Shown: positions 31,916 through 43,792 of the stretch, one piece after another
How the letters are laid out: every line of letters begins with the position of its first letter
Position numbering within the stretch: position 1 is the first letter of the stretch
NCBI GenBank assembly: GCA_015178975.1
Contig: WHVD01000087.1
Coordinates: 294,655-358,654 of the forward strand
DNA length: 64,000 nucleotides
Direction: 5' to 3'
Source: Hysterangium stoloniferum
Taxonomy: Eukaryota > Basidiomycota > Agaricomycetes > Hysterangiales > Hysterangiaceae
Position numbers and translations under genes: made by a program
Notes under the pieces: generated by a model
Told to the model about the DNA's origin: nothing
The model's database searches: none
What the model saw: only the letters and a program-made list of their open reading frames with translations

Positions 31916-34599
31916 AGGTGATTGTGCTAAACTTGCCCAGTGAACAGCACATGCCATTTGGGCCGAAGCCCCAGGAAGAACCCGAGATCCTGCTAACAGG
32001 CGTCGACGACGGCTGCAGGCACACCGAAGTCTTGCATTGCTAGTGCATAAGTGAATGCTGGAGTGGGGGGTGGGTAGGAAGAAAAGACCACTGCCAGGCT
32101 GCGGTCATGGTTTAGGAGGTGCCAGTGACGGTCCGCAGGCGACACTGGTGTGCAGCTGAAGGCTGCCGACTTTGACAGAGCAGTGAATTCAGAGGCTCCC
32201 CAAGCCTGTTCACTGTCATCTGCCTCTCTGTCCTTTTACCACGAGCATGGGGGACCCAACCCCAGAGGCAGGTGGTGGTCATGGAACAAGAGCCTTGTCA
32301 CGTGATGTGCTCCAACACAGGTGAGTATCTCTATACTGAAGTCACTGTTTAATTGGTTGAGCCGAAAAGTAGTCGCCTTGTGCCGAAATAATCGGTGCTG
32401 TTGAGACGACCGCTCTCCGTCTGACAGAGCAAGTAGCAACTCAGTAGTACGACATAGTTATACATGTGTTGTTCATAGTGTTGGATTTCGAGCATCATCC
32501 AAGCTCATGTTCCCTTGTTCCCTTCCCCTATTGTTCCATTATTTCCCCTTTTTTCACATTCCCATTGTCTTCCCCATATAGCATTCTATTGTTCTTAGGG
32601 TTTATGTAGCTACATGCGAATATGGCTCCCCGCGCGATTGCGAGGGTCTTCTGCTACCCGAGTACGTGATAGAGACACGCGTATTTTAACACATAGTATA
32701 TTCAACTCTCATCGTGTCATGTTATTCTACGTCTTCTACATTACCATGTTTCGCTGTTCCGTCCCTTTTGTTTTCTCTCCGTTGACATAGTTTTCGCCCA
32801 CCAATTTCACCGGCGCGGGAACCTTTTTACATAATAGGCGCTGGCCCTTGCTGCACTCCATGTTCGTGGATAGCTGATGCAGTCTCCTGACAACCTGTCT
32901 TCGCGTCTCGTATCTTGATTCTTGACGTCTCGTCACAAACGGTGTATCTCCAGCTTCCTCCATCAATAGTTTTTTAGATTTGGATTGACAAGTAGGTGAG
33001 AAGGCGCCTTTTGTTACTCAGTGCATATCTTAGATGGCCATCCTTCATTTCACTAATCCTTTATCGTAGCGCTGCGCATCTCCCTCTAATAAAGGCAACC
33101 CAACATTCGGTCTACATCCCTAAGGCTGAGGAGCAGGCTATTGGATCAACGTTTGTCTGTTAGATTGTATACATGAACGATGGAGACTCACAAGGCGTTA
33201 CGTGCTTGGTACTGAAACCAATACACTAGGACAGACGTTTGTGGACTTAAATGCCAGGGCAGGCAGCTTTTCTCTTCACTTCTATGAGGTGGATATCTTC
33301 ATGAACGCTTATACATCTAGAGAGTGCCTAAGGAAGGAAGTTATCGTGACAGCTCTGGACCGAAAGTTACACCTAGGCTCCTCATATGCTTAACCCAACA
33401 CAGTCCTGCAATAATGTGAAGACACTGGCGCCACGCTTCTGACGCAGGGCAAAGAAGAAACTACCGCTGCAGAGACCATCTCTCTCAGACGTTGTCGCCA
33501 AACATACATAATTCCGATGTAGCCCACACTTGAACCCACACACCACCCCCTTATCCAACTGCCCGCCCCTCCCCGATTCTTTATTCTCATGCCCGACACC
33601 CTCACTCTCTCCTCGAGCCAACATGATCGCGCTTTGCGCCCGGTCGCGGACACCGCTGGTGTTAATGGTCGAGCGTCTATCTCTGCAACAGGGCCAGGCG
33701 TAGCGGGTAATTGTCTGGGAATGTATTCAAGTATGTCGTGTCTTTGTTTCTTCGTTTAACCATCAGCTTATTGTTGATGTTGTGAATCCTAGTGAGATGC
33801 TCCTTCGTTCTCGCCGAGACTATGTCCGGTTTTCAGTGCCCCATTTGAACGCTTCGAGGCCATGAGTTGAACCTCATGTCCACCTCTATCCTATACACCG
33901 GCTATAGCGCACCGGATTCGTCCGACAGCGAGAGCGGAAGCAATAGTGAATGGTAGGGATGACTTCGACTGTAGTGAAAGCGTAGGAAAGACCATATTAC
34001 TGTGGGACAAACGAGCACATCAAATTGAAAGAAACACGTTTTGAACCGATATCATCGTCATTAGTGAGACCTCACAGTGTGACATCTACGTCTCGTTCGT
34101 CACGAATGCCTGCCATCCTATATCTTCTGATGTTAACCAGTTGAATCTATACAGTTGCAACACAAGATATGAGGTCATAGCTAATTGTATATACTCATAT
34201 TCTAACAATATCTTCTGTGTACGCGTGATCGAGTTTCTCACCTGACACCTACTGGCGGATCTCTAGCGCAAGCAGCCACTCCCATTCCATGCAAGACCCA
34301 GCCAAATACACCCCGTCTTCGTTTCTTTCTTGGGACGCAACCTTGATCTTGACTTTAGTGCGAATCTTAATGAGATGGTCTTCCATTCTCGGCAAGGATG
34401 ACGTTGACGGTAGTGATGGCGTAGGGAAGGCGACGGGACGGACATGGATGTATCAAACGTAGAAGAAACACGTTAAATATCATCATCCAATCCAACCCTC
34501 ACTTGTGGACAGTCGTTCATCCTCCTTTACCAATTCGCGATATTTAATATACCCAATATACCCACCTCATACACATCGAGCTGCTTACCTGCATCTCGC
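31916..34599. other. Unassigned region, CpG-containing, no gene supported
   Basis: No domain or consistent splice model was found. Two diverged short repeats are seen: 33788-34060 and 34355-34485 share GTGAGATG/ATGAGATGGTCTTC, the GGATGAC.TCGAC block and AAGAAACACGTT. It is the longest stretch without transposon signatures. Confidence 0.45.
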
Positions 34600-37500
34600 C
34601 CCACCTCCTAGGGTCTGGGAATCCTTATCCCAAACAGCCGCCCCCGTTGGCTCTTCAGCCAGGCGACGCATAAACGCAACCAGGACCCAGCGCCCGCGCC
34701 CGAGCTGAAGGATTACCGAATCGCCAACTCGCGCCATATTCCATACTTGAGAACCTTTTTCACTTCTATGAAATTCAGGAATTAAACTGAAGTCCTTACT
34801 CGTTACTTATGGTTTTCCTTGTTCTCTTGGAATGATATCTTTGCTTATCCTGCCATCCGGCTGAGGAGAAACGGTGTACGTACCGAGCTTAATGTCCTTA
34901 ATGTAGTTCTAAGTCTAATAAGTAAAAAAATGAGATCTCAGATTTTCCTGATGGGCTCATCCGCGTCTTTCGCAACTGTCCTTGCGTTGCGGCTTCCATG
35001 TGCTATTTGCACGCTTCACCCCTACCTCGTTGTATATTGTAGCTATGTATTCTCTGGGATGGCATTGTTTGTTGGATTCGAATTCAAGCCGCCCCCCGCT
35101 TCTCTACAACTTTTAGACTCTGACTCGGGACTCATTTCTCAGTGGAAGTTCTGCTTCCATTAATCACCAAGTATTATCCGAAGCTTCCCTAAAAAGGATC
35201 TTTTCTGAAACCACCTGCTCTCGTAGCGCTATGGAGCGGTATTTCCTATGAAAAGACCGACATCCACGTGGTTTCTCAGGTCCACGCTTCAAAGTTCGGT
35301 CTCGAAGCTATTTCCTTCTTCTCTGACGTCATCAGTACATGCCTGATGGTGTACCTTATGTCTACCTTTGGTCTGGCTTGCTTTGTACTCACACCCCATG
35401 TGACAGAAGGGTCCTTGTCTCATAGTTATTGGCCCCAGTATCGCCACAATTCAGGATACGGAATGGCATTACTATTTTTCTGTGGCGATATCTTGATAAT
35501 TTTAGGAAAATAGATAACAGCCGAGGCAAAAATCGACATGTGCTTCCTATAGGTCATGAAGGAGAGGGGCTGTCAAATAAAAATCTATTTAAAAGGGTGT
35601 ATTTTTGCGCCCAAGGTTTCATTGCAATGCTATGGGAGAAACGCAGTGTTATTATACCCCAATCCCAGATATTCCGCGCAGTATTGTGAAATGATAGTAA
35701 ATTTCTCCCTGATAACAATCTGGTGATTATTAATTTTTGCAAATATGGAAAGCGTAAAAAAAACGAGCTTGCAGGTGGGAAGGGACAATTGACACATATA
35801 AACAATCCAAGGCCCATGCTCGGAGGAGCAATTCTTCCGTTTGTAAGTGCCAAATATCCGGGAGGTATTTTTGCAGGTTCCTGATGATTCGCTGAAAGAA
35901 AAAGATCAACCTAATAACGAAGGCGATGATTTACTTGACGTCTGGGCCTACTACAAGTCAACCCCACACCCAATGCCAGGTTTCCCACTCTTAATTTACT
36001 CTCACATTGTATGAATACATTATAATTGTTAAATTGAAATGCACTTCGATTCTTGTTTAATACTTCCCCTAACCGTTCGGTTATATTTCTATCACAGATA
36101 TCTATATCCTCCGAGGGGCATCTAACTGGCTGTGCCAATTATTGTGCCAAAATGTCTGTCCATTCAATACAGCTTATGACTTATTAAAGTTTCAATTAAA
36201 ATGAAACTCAAGAAATAACTACCTAAGAGCCATATTAAGCCATGTGTCAAAGCACCTGAAGAGGCGCAGCTTATCGTAGATGTCTCACTCGGATGACCAC
36301 GAACGGTAACAGCTCATATAACCAGTGATATACAATGCAACTAATTCCACCCACCACTAGTCCTACTGATTAACCAGCCAAATCAGCTTGTAGTCTCGGG
36401 AAGTGAAATGTTTACGGTTTACGGCCTGCCAGAAGGCATGGTGACTGAGGTAAGTGGAAACCTGCTCCTCCATTTGCTTTAACTCTACCCCACCCTCCTG
36501 TCCCTTTTCTTCCACGGAACCTTTGATGAGAAGCTTGTCGTGGAGGTCTAGGTGCTTCTGTAAAGCGTTCTTTGTAGGAAAGACACCAACCCTTGACGAA
36601 TTCAGACACCCCTTCAAGGGACAGGTATACAAGGCAGCCAGCAGGATATCCCGCCTCTGGGTTGCATTTACAACCGAGTGGTTGGGTGCTTCATGTGGAT
36701 GCATGAGGGCGACTTTCAAGTTGCTAAAGGCATTCACCAGCGGGTTTTGGGTGGTCAGAATGTCCCGACACAGCTTGCACTCCCTCTGGTCTGCCTGTGG
36801 ATCAGCGGCGGTAATGAAGGTCACAAAGTCGGCGATGTCGGTTTTTTTCCACAATGGCGCAGGAAATACTGCGTTCGCTGCGGCGGCCTGGAGGAGGGAT
36901 ACCCTCACCATGAAAGCATGGTGGCTCGGGGTAGTGGGGTTCCTCTTAGGTTGAGGCTTGGTTGGGTGTGTGGGTGGGCGCCATTTAAGCGTGGTCATAG
37001 TCGAGGATACCTCCTCCGGCTCCCTCGCCATCTCCGTACATGGATTACGTTCCATGGTGCCGCAGTTCGACGACATGGATCTGGCGTGTTCTACGTGGTT
37101 ATTTTTGGGGGAGCTGGGGTAGAGACATGAATTTGATAATAAACTTGTTAGCCAGGATATATTGATTTCGCAAACATAGGAATGCATACCGTGTTAAGCT
37201 CTCCCCGTGTGCGAAAACATTTCCCTCGAAGGGGTCTTTGATACGCCCCGGAGTACCCAAGGTAGGGACCACAACCTCTGGCATACCAGTGTGGGAATTG
37301 TCCCCAGGATACTCATGGGGTATGCTGTATTCTCGTCAATAAACATAATTAATTGTAAGAAAAGAACTTACGTCGCTTCAAAATTCGCGGACCTGCGCTG
37401 ACGGTCGAAATGTCTGTAGTCTACAAATTCTAATACATTTCGTTTTGCAAATTTTTAACAGAAATTGAATGTAATGAGCACGAAACAAACCTGACGGTGT

Positions 37501-38290
37501 CCCCGAGTATGCGTACACAGGCATCCCCGTGGAATGATGCCTGTCTGATAGTTGTGAGCGAGAACTAAAAGGATGTCAGGAAAGAAATATTTCAAGTAAA
37601 CATAGATTTTTTCCCGAAAGATTGCAATATTACCTATTTCTGTACTCAAATTGATTCAAGTGGGGCGGCGGGAATGGCCCGCTGGGATCGCGTGTGAACG
37701 AAGCGGGTAAGGACAAGTCGTTCAAGATGGACGTCCCCACGCTCCCTGAGACGACAGCAAATCGTCGGTTTCTTGACTGGATTATCGGAAAATTGTTTCC
37801 GGATGTCTCCCCCAAAACTGCACATTCCTCCTCCAATCTGCAAATAAAATCGATTGAGCATGCTAAAAAGGTTGTAAAATATGTGATATGAAGCCTCGCA
37901 CGTCCGACTGCCTGTATCCCCCACTCCATCCGGGTGCCTTCGACTTGGAGCACTTGAAGACCTGGCGCCACCATCAAGCGTGCCGTTAATGATCAGATCT
38001 TGAATAAAGTGAAAGCCAAATGGAAAATACACACTCAACGTCATTTTTCTAGGGTGGGTCTGAGGGTCCAGTATTCTCCAGAGGTCCATGAGACGTATGT
38101 GGGTGAAGTGAGGGTAACAGATAGGCCTTCCCTGAGGCGAGGTTCCCACACCAGTCAATTACATTGTACTCTTTCGGATTATTCATATTTCCAATCTCAG
38201 CCTTTCTTCGTGTCAGCCAAGGTTCGGCAATTCACTTGTGTATCTTCTATTTGCAACCTAATTAGCTTGCCGCTGAGTTCTGACCTAATT
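34600..38290 (-). repeat. Segment B of the triplicated block
   Basis: Direct-orientation copy of segment A, about 9 kb away. It carries the C2H2-finger gene copy B and the unresolved block. Proximal and distal borders are gradual rather than marked by terminal repeats, so this looks like segmental duplication, not transposition. Confidence 0.9.
36363..38158 (-). CDS. Spliced C2H2-finger-related protein gene, copy B
   Basis: Exons 38158-37902, 37837-37634, 37564-37496, 37413-37372, 37324-37190 and 37113-36363 join in one frame to about 485 codons, starting MTGVGTSPQG and ending SRDYKLIWLVNQ. Introns are 64, 69, 82, 47 and 76 nt; the 47-nt one has GTAAGT, branch TTGAC and TACAG, and the one before exon 4 uses a GTCAGG donor. 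Exon 2 encodes a Gly/Pro/Phe-rich part (PPPHLNQFEYRN). In exon 6, finger 1 keeps CKLC but an in-frame deletion removes the stretch holding its two His. Finger 2 (CPLKGC ... HLDLH) is intact. Retained frame despite indels suggests past coding constraint. No family recognised. Confidence 0.7.
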
Positions 38291-38379
38291 AGAATGCATA
38301 AGCTATTTTGCCGCAGCCTGCTGGATGGTCTTGCACTTCCCGGCAGCTAGACGAGTCAGATCAAAACACACCCTTCACT

Positions 38380-39960
38380 TGCAATGTTCTACATGTGACT
38401 GAATCACAAACACTGCTACATATCTGACATAATGCGTTTCCCCGCACTGTGCCTCTGCCGCCATTTCATTCCTGGGCTTTGCTTTCCAATCATTTCATGG
38501 GCGGGGCTCTCTTCAAAGGTCTCTGTATCTAGGGTTGGGCCAAATTGATGTCTTGTAACTTCTAGGATTACTACTGCGCATATATGTCACAATGCCGCCA
38601 ATTTTCTTCAAGACCATCAGGAAAGGCTGAAGTGTGAGTAAATTACACTTTATAATAACAGAATAACTTCATGATGTACACTAACCCACCTTGGTCCTTT
38701 AGCAATCACAGCGCCCAATCTCAAACTTGCAGAAGGACACATAGAGATGGGTATGCAGGATATAATGTATTTGATCAAGGTTACCCAGATAGCCATTTGG
38801 ACAATGGACATTTTGTGAATGACAACAATGTGCAGGACTCTGACTCTGACTCTGACATTCAGTGTTACGACCATGTCGCAACCCTATCGGCCCCGAGGTT
38901 ATCGCCACTTGTCAACGTTTCAAGTCATCCTCTCGGAAACCATCGGCCCCGAAGCTGACGAATGTTTCGCGAAGATCAAACTCCATTTACGCCCACGTCA
39001 AAATAACTCGTATTGTCTGGTCAAACTTTGATACGTCCCCTTTTATTATGTTGATCCGTTCAATCTTATGTTTCGCATATGTCTATCTATATTTGTAGTC
39101 CTTGAACCATTTCCTTTTATCGTAATCCTGCTCTCAGTTATCATCGGCCTCCGAACTAATCATAAACTTCCCGTTCCTAGTCAAGCTTATTGTTAATACC
39201 GTGTTCCACCCTTCTCCCCATTAGTATTTTCCAGACGCCTGTTACTTGTATATGAACCCGCTGTAATTGTAGTTACTAGGCAATCAGAATATCGACTCAG
39301 AATACCCTCATACGTCTGTAGCAGTCTCATACTAGAAGAACCCCCCTTCCGCCTTCGCGTGCGCTCGCCCATTCTCGGCCCGATCCCTTGGCCTGACACT
39401 TGAACTGTCCTTCAGTTCCGATCGGTATCTCACCGAAAGGTCCTTCTTAGGATTTAGTCTTCGCCTGTCCGAAATTTAAGGACAACCTACGGATATTTGC
39501 GAGGGCGCAGCACTTAAGCTGAAGCCAAGTCCTTCTGATCGGTCCTCATCGGCCACCGACATTAGTCAGTTTCTAGTTCTTAACATTCAGGCTCAAATGG
39601 ATGACAATGAGATAAATTGTAGTGTTTCAAGAATGGATGATGTGTAGCTCAATGCAATGTATTGGTGAGTATGCTGTATGTTTTGGAATACTAATATTTA
39701 TTGATTATCTTCATTAATAGTTACAAGGCTGTGACCTGTGGGGGCAAGCCTCCTCCCACACTACTCTGTATGAACAATTTTAAGTATCTATTAAGGTATG
39801 TGATCTAAATCAGAGAAACCTATTTTAAGATTAAAGTTCATTAATTATTTATAATTATACAATTATATACTCTTGTGAATTCTATGTGATTGAGTGAGTG
39901 TGACTGTGAGTGTAACTCATAGCTTGAATGGTCTTAAGTTGCTTTCCAACTGGACTCTCT
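38380..39960 (+). repeat. Dispersed repeat R53, copy 1 (holds solo LTR)
   Basis: Matches the reverse complement of 53010-53880: GGGTTGGGCCAAATTGATGT, CAATTTTCTTCAAGACCATC, ACTAACCCACCTTGGTCC, TTACAAGGCTGTGACC and others in order. No coding domain recognised. It contains the solo LTR 38863-39585. Confidence 0.8.
38863..39585 (+). repeat. Solo LTR, family 1, in R53
   Basis: TGTTACGACCATG ... GTTCTTAACA with a perfect target duplication TTCAG (38858-38862, 39586-39590). The R53 copy at about 53380-53405 shows the uninterrupted site (reverse strand AAATTCAGGCTCAAATG). Confidence 0.95.
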
Positions 39961-40082
39961 ACATCAGGACAAACATCTTCAAGAGACTCCAGAATATCTG
40001 GGCAGAGCCCAGTTGGTGAGTCATACTGTAAGAGAGAGTGAAGTGCTCATAGGATGGCGTCTGGGACCTGGCAGGTTTTCCC
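39961..40082 (-). repeat. LTR end fragment (TGTTAGGACCGG family, reverse)
   Basis: CAGAATATCTGGGCAGAGCC ... GCAGGTTTTCC matches 51218-51310; truncated where segment C begins. Confidence 0.55.
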
Positions 40083-40209
40083 AAATGGAAAATACACACT
40101 CGGCATCATTTCTAGGGTGGGTTTGAGGGTCAAGTATTCTCATGGACCTGTGGAGAATACTCAATCCTCAAACCCACCCTGGAAATGATGCCGAGTATGT
40201 ATTTCCCAT
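40083..40209. repeat. Inverted repeat junction at the start of segment C
   Basis: AAATGGAAAATACACACTCGG ... AAGTATTCTC (40083-40141) is mirrored by GAGAATACTC ... CCGAGTATGTATTTCCCATTT (40152-40209) around a short spacer. Both arms derive from the 5' part of the C2H2-finger gene. Confidence 0.85.
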
Positions 40210-40915
40210 TTGAACCTCACTCTATCCAAGACCCGACCACCAACGGTATGGTTGACCGTGGCACCAGGTCCCAAGTGCCCCAAGCCGAAGGCACCCAGAT
40301 GGAGTGGGGGATGCAGGCAGTCGGACGTGTGAGGCTTTATATCACATCTTGTGCAACCTTTTAGCATCCTCAATCATTTTTTATTTCCAGATTGGAGGAG
40401 GGATGTGCAGTTTTGGGGGAGACATTCGGAAACAATTTTCCGATCATACAGTCAAGAGACCGAGGATTTGCTGTCATCTCAGGGAGTGTGGGGATGTCCA
40501 TCTTGAACAACTTGTCCTTACCCGCTTCGTTCACATGCGATCCATTTGAGTACAGAAATAGGTAACATTGCAATCTTTCGGAAAGAAATCTATGTTTACT
40601 TGAAATATTTCTTTGCTGACATCCTTTTAGTTCTCGCTCACAACTATCAGACAGGCATTATTCCACGGGGATGCATACCCGGGGACACCATCAGGTTTGT
40701 TCCATGCTAATTACACTCAATTTCTGTTAAAAATTTGCAAAACGAAATGTATTAGAATTTATAAACTACAGACATTTTGACCGTCAGCACAGGTCCGTGA
40801 ATTTCGAAATGACATAAGTTCCTTTCCTACAATTAATTATGTTTATTGACGAGAATACAGCATACCCCATGAGTATCCTGGGGACAATTCCCACACTGGT
40901 AGGCCAGACGTATCC
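40150..40915 (+). pseudogene. C2H2-finger gene, copy C, 5' fragment (inverted)
   Basis: The same exon-intron pattern as copies A and B, but on the plus strand: exon 2 at about 40393-40561 (LEEGCAVLGET ... ILNNLSLPASFTC ... FEYRN), then the intron with GTAACA donor, exon 3 region, and exon 4/5 start. Exon 2 has a 36-nt in-frame deletion in the Pro-rich part relative to B. The exon 3 donor is mutated (GT to AT), and the sequence breaks off at about 40915 inside exon 5, so the finger exon is absent. Confidence 0.75.
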
Positions 40916-42290
40916 CTGATATTAATCACCAAGTATTATCCGATGCAGGTTCTTTTCTGAAACCACCTGTTCTCGTAGCACTGGATGACTCTCCGTACCA
41001 CTAAAACTCTAAGTTTCTAATTCAAACTGACAGCTGTGACAGGTGACATGGTTTAGAACTTGCTGTTAAACCGTAGAGCCAATTTCCATAAAATGAGGGA
41101 TTAGATGTATATGACTAAACCGTCATAGCCATCCCATTGTTGTGACCTTCTAATGCCACCTCTCATGTCACAGTGCCATATTTACCTTCAATACATTCAG
41201 TGTTCATGTGCAGGACACGGTTCAAAGGGTGCTGTAAGACATTCAAAATGAATAGCAAGTTGAAAGCCTCACTCGTATTTCAATCTACAGCCCCCCTATA
41301 TGTTTGTAACCTTTGTATCTATTTGTGTAAATTGTTTGACACATTTCACTGAACTTTAAATAATGTATTTGCTTACCAGTAAACCTTAAAGGACTTTCCA
41401 GACAAAAAGGGTATAGCAATGAACAAAGCAGGAGTCGCAGCTGCAGACCGGATACAGAGGGCCAGGTGGCAGGGCGGAAGCAAATGACTGAAAAGGATAG
41501 ATGGATTAATATATGACACACTGAAAAATTAGGTACTCACAAAAATTATGAACGAGGGTCCTGACCTTCGTTTATAATTTTTTGTTTAGGATGAATCATC
41601 CACCTTCGAAAGGTGATGTGACAGCTTCCCATATTTCCCATGAAAAGACCGACATCCACGGGTTTCTCAGGTCCACACCTCAGCTCGAAGTTATTTCCTT
41701 CTTTTCTGATGTCATTAGTACATGCCTGATGGTCTATCTTATATCTACCTTTGGTCTGGCTTGCTTTGTGCTCACCCATGTGACAGAAGGTCCTTGTCTC
41801 ATAGTCATTGGCTCTAGCATCGCCACAATTCAGGATACGGAATGGCATTACTATTTTTCTGTGGCGATATCTTGATAATTTTAGAAAAATAGATAACAGC
41901 TGAGGCAAAAATCGACATGTGTTTCCTACAGGGAAGGAGAGGGGCTGTCAAATAAAAATCTACTTAAAAGGTGCATCTTTGCACTGTAAGACTAGTATCT
42001 GCTGTGGGTGCAGACACACACTAGAATGAGTGATAGGGAACTAACCACTACTTTATTCAAATCCACATATACAGATTATATACTAGTGGACAACAATGGG
42101 ATATGGACAACAATAAGGTCAAATATTACCAAATTGCAATGTAGGGAGCCTAATGATGAAGGCCATAATTTACTCGACGTCTGGACCAACGGTGGGCCCA
42201 TTTGATACTACACGTCAACACCACACCCAATGCTGGTTTTCCCTGTCTTAATTCACTCTCACATTATACAAATACATTTTGGGAACTTGG
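40916..42290 (-). repeat. Segment C, remaining pieces of the triplicated block, with insertions
   Basis: 40921-40985 and 41625-42290 correspond to 35155-35225 and 35235-36010 of segment B. The intervening 40986-41620 is unassigned. At about 41985-42115 a piece related (inverted) to 12184-12460 is inserted. No intact gene. Confidence 0.7.
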
Positions 42291-42601
42291 AAAGACCACA
42301 GTAGATATTAGAATATAACTTGGCTTGTATCTACGAGTGAACTACTGGGGATTATATATATCTATGGGGAGAAGGTTCTGGGAGGGATGACAGAGATATT
42401 ACTAAAGCTATGTTAAGTATGTCCCAAGATATTCTATAATATTCTAGGAATGTCAGGTTCATTACCAACAACATTATGTATCATTGTAAATTCAAATGCA
42501 TTTTGATTATTGTTTACAGCTGTTCTGAGTACCTAAGGTGGAGTTCAAAATTTAAAAAAAATCCAGCCACAGACAAATTGTGCCATATCTCCAGAATGAG
42601 T
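42291..42601. other. Unassigned, AT-rich
   Basis: No gene or repeat border supported. Confidence 0.4.
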
Positions 42602-42726
42602 GGCAATTAAGACATAATAACAGGATATGTGTATGATATTGTATGGATCTATATATGTATGTATATTTTTGGCCTTATGAGAGGCTATTTAATATCCAGT
42701 GAAATAGCATTGCAATAGCTTCCCTT

Positions 42727-43047
42727 TGTAAGCCTGGCTACCTTACCACATATGTCATCACCAACCTCTCCCATCAACCACTCATTGTTCCGCCACTTGA
42801 TTGTTGAGTAGTGCCCTTGTGCCTGATCATGTGGTTCTTTGTTCTTCCCCCACATTCACCTTGACTACATACATAACAACCCATATCCTATAGTGATAGG
42901 ATCAATGTTCTCTTTGACCATTAATCCTTTCCCCACTCTTCCCTAGGGAACCTCGCATTCACCTTGTATCCTACTGATATTTTAAAAACAAAGAAAACTT
43001 AGTCCTGTCCTTGTTGACTGAGTGAGGCTGATACTGACAGCCTTACA
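42727..43047. repeat. Small solo LTR-like insertion (321 bp)
   Basis: TGTAAGCCTGGC ... GACAGCCTTACA with a perfect target duplication CCCTT (42722-42726, 43048-43052). The mirrored right arm of the fold-back lacks it, confirming the empty site. Confidence 0.85.
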
Positions 43048-43792
43048 CCCTTCATTCAATTCTCTCTATATTTGCATATAAGCTGGTAATATTAATACTA
43101 TGTATTGTATCTAAACATAACCTGAGTTGTGAGGCCTAACACTACCTTTTGAACAAGTTATACTACTCACTATTAAGTGTGCATACAGTAAGTGGCACAA
43201 CTTGGTCAAAGGGTGGTACTAAGCCTCACAGCTTAGGGTATATTCATACACAATATATAGTATTAGTCCCACTGGCTTATATGCAAATCTAGGAAAAATT
43301 GAATGAAGGGGAGCCATTGCAATGATATTTCACTGAATATTACATAGCCTCTCATTAAGCCAAATATATACATACATATATAGATCCATACAATATAATA
43401 CACATACAGTGAGGGACAAAACCCTTCCAATGATTTTTAGTTGTGCAAAGATTCTTGAATAACTCAAGACCCACTGTAGATACAGACCTGAAATTTGGTG
43501 GTTGGTTAGGTCTATATGTTTTATGTATATGCCCTTAAAATATTATGACATGAGGATTAGTATTTCCCATGCTATAAATAAAATAATTACAAAATCACAT
43601 TGGAAGGGTTTTGTCCCTGGTATAAAAAGAACACAAATCAAACAATCTAGCACTTGGTATAGCCTCCCTTGGCCTTCAAACAGCCTCAACCCTTCTAGGC
43701 ATACTCTCTATCACGTTCTGACAAGTAGAGGCAGGGATCTTCTCTCACTCTGTCTGAACCCTCTCCCACAACTCATGGATACTCTTGGGTGC

